Below, in pieces: positions 63,732 through 64,000 of a DNA stretch of 64,000 bases. The number at the start of each line of letters is the position of its first letter. Within the stretch, counting starts at the first letter, position 1. The notes under the pieces are model-generated. The model had not been told where the DNA came from. It saw only the letters and a list, made by a program, of their open reading frames with translations, and searched no databases. Source of the stretch: Bryobacterales bacterium (GTDB lineage: Bacteria > Acidobacteriota > Terriglobia > Bryobacterales > Bryobacteraceae); NCBI GenBank assembly GCA_016716385.1, contig JADJWL010000008.1:229346-293345 (forward strand), given 5' to 3'. Position numbers and translations under genes: made by a program.

Positions 63732-63792
63732 GCCCAACGCCGCGGTTCAGCGGCGGCGCCTTGGCGCCGTCCGCTGCAACCGCTTGTTAGCT
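63732..63792 (-). other. Integron attC site 4 (intact)
   Basis: 61 bp. Minus strand: R'' AGCTAAC (63792-63786), AAGCGGTTgCAGCGG with the same extrahelical G, GGCGCC-aa-GGCGCC, CCGCTG-AACCG and R' GTTGGGC (63738-63732). Confidence 0.82.
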
Positions 63793-64000
63793 CGCTGCTC
63801 CGCCACCTCCCTAATCACGAGGTTCATTACAGTGACAAACGACTGGGTATCGAGAAAGTAGTTCGGATACGCTTGGCGCAGAGCCGTGATGGGACCGGCG
63901 GACACAAGCACAGCTTCGACGGGTTCGCCAGCCTTGGTGCGCTGCTCCACCTTTGCGTAGTCGACGGTCGCCTGCTCCAGGCTGGCCACCGCGTAAGTCG
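63747..64000 (-). CDS. Cassette protein, partial at window end
   Basis: At least 80 residues; the frame is open to the window edge, so the true start may lie beyond 64000 (a GTG at 63989 also exists). GEPVEAVLVSAGPITALRQA then YPNYFLDTQSFV recalls the C-terminal part of RelA/SpoT-domain proteins, from memory of the family wording only. The tail NKRLQRTAPRRRR is translated from attC4 and the TGA at 63747 lies inside it. Confidence 0.5.
   Translation of the reverse strand, partial: TYAVASLEQATVDYAKVEQRTKAGEPVEAVLVSAGPITALRQAYPNYFLDTQSFVTVMNLVIREVAEQRANKRLQRTAPRRRR

Overview
The window reads as high-GC chromosomal DNA from an acidobacterium, most likely of the Bryobacterales/Solibacteres group. 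Pointers to this are a protein with the Solibacter-type secreted domain (TIGR03437-like), a very large TonB-dependent receptor with an N-terminal carboxypeptidase-regulatory domain, two-component propeller histidine kinases, secreted PQQ dehydrogenases, and many short secreted enzymes. The lineage is inferred from gene content only; no rRNA or tRNA gene is visible.

Layout. 0-4.5 kb: an operon of a nucleotide-transporter-like protein with HEAT repeats, a cyclic-nucleotide-binding-fold protein, a histidine kinase and a single-domain response regulator. 4.5-8.4 kb: a sterol-desaturase pseudogene and a frameshifted propeller histidine kinase. 8.4-13.9 kb: orphan AbrB antitoxin, PIG-L deacetylase, PQQ dehydrogenase, patatin-like lipase. 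13.9-17.3 kb: divergent Ku and LigD, a bacterial NHEJ pair sharing a short operator-like dyad. 17.3-20.2 kb: LptC/LptA-like protein and LptB. 20.1-21.1 kb: a REP-associated tyrosine transposase (RAYT). 21.1-23.2 kb: a two-gene bacterial microcompartment (BMC) unit, one hexameric shell protein plus one CoA-acylating aldehyde dehydrogenase. 23.2-26.5 kb: UPF0158-like protein, RecJ, M14 peptidase. 26.6-32.8 kb: TonB receptor, glucuronate isomerase, RidA-like protein and amidohydrolase. 32.8-40.7 kb: housekeeping genes (S1, HU, HIT, lpxA, lpxD) with an Hpt protein, a MobB-like P-loop protein and a monohaem cytochrome. 41-44.8 kb: secreted proteins. 44.9-52.8 kb: a minus-strand run of a CzcCBA-type metal efflux system preceded by a hydrolase and a DapA-like protein that have both lost key catalytic residues. 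52.8-60.3 kb: secreted enzymes, a methyltransferase and an acyltransferase. 60.4-64 kb: an integron gene-cassette array.

The most unusual region is the right end. Two intact and two truncated attC recombination sites (60.95-63.79 kb) delimit cassettes whose attC sites are oriented on the minus strand. The cassette genes include a toxin-antitoxin remnant in the opposite orientation, small membrane and cupin-like proteins, and proteins whose C-termini are read into the attC. The orientation predicts that any integrase lies beyond position 64000. A solo IS21-like end abuts the most distal attC.

A second genome-scale signal is an 11-bp motif, GGGACAGACCC. Seven exact copies and several near copies lie between 15 and 38.5 kb, mostly inside essential-looking coding sequence, with copies clustered upstream of the RAYT gene.

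Several genes are broken by single frameshifts or in-frame stops (sterol desaturase, propeller kinase, TIGR03437 protein, DapA-like protein, several cassette genes). The density is high enough that assembly or indel errors must be considered beside true decay.
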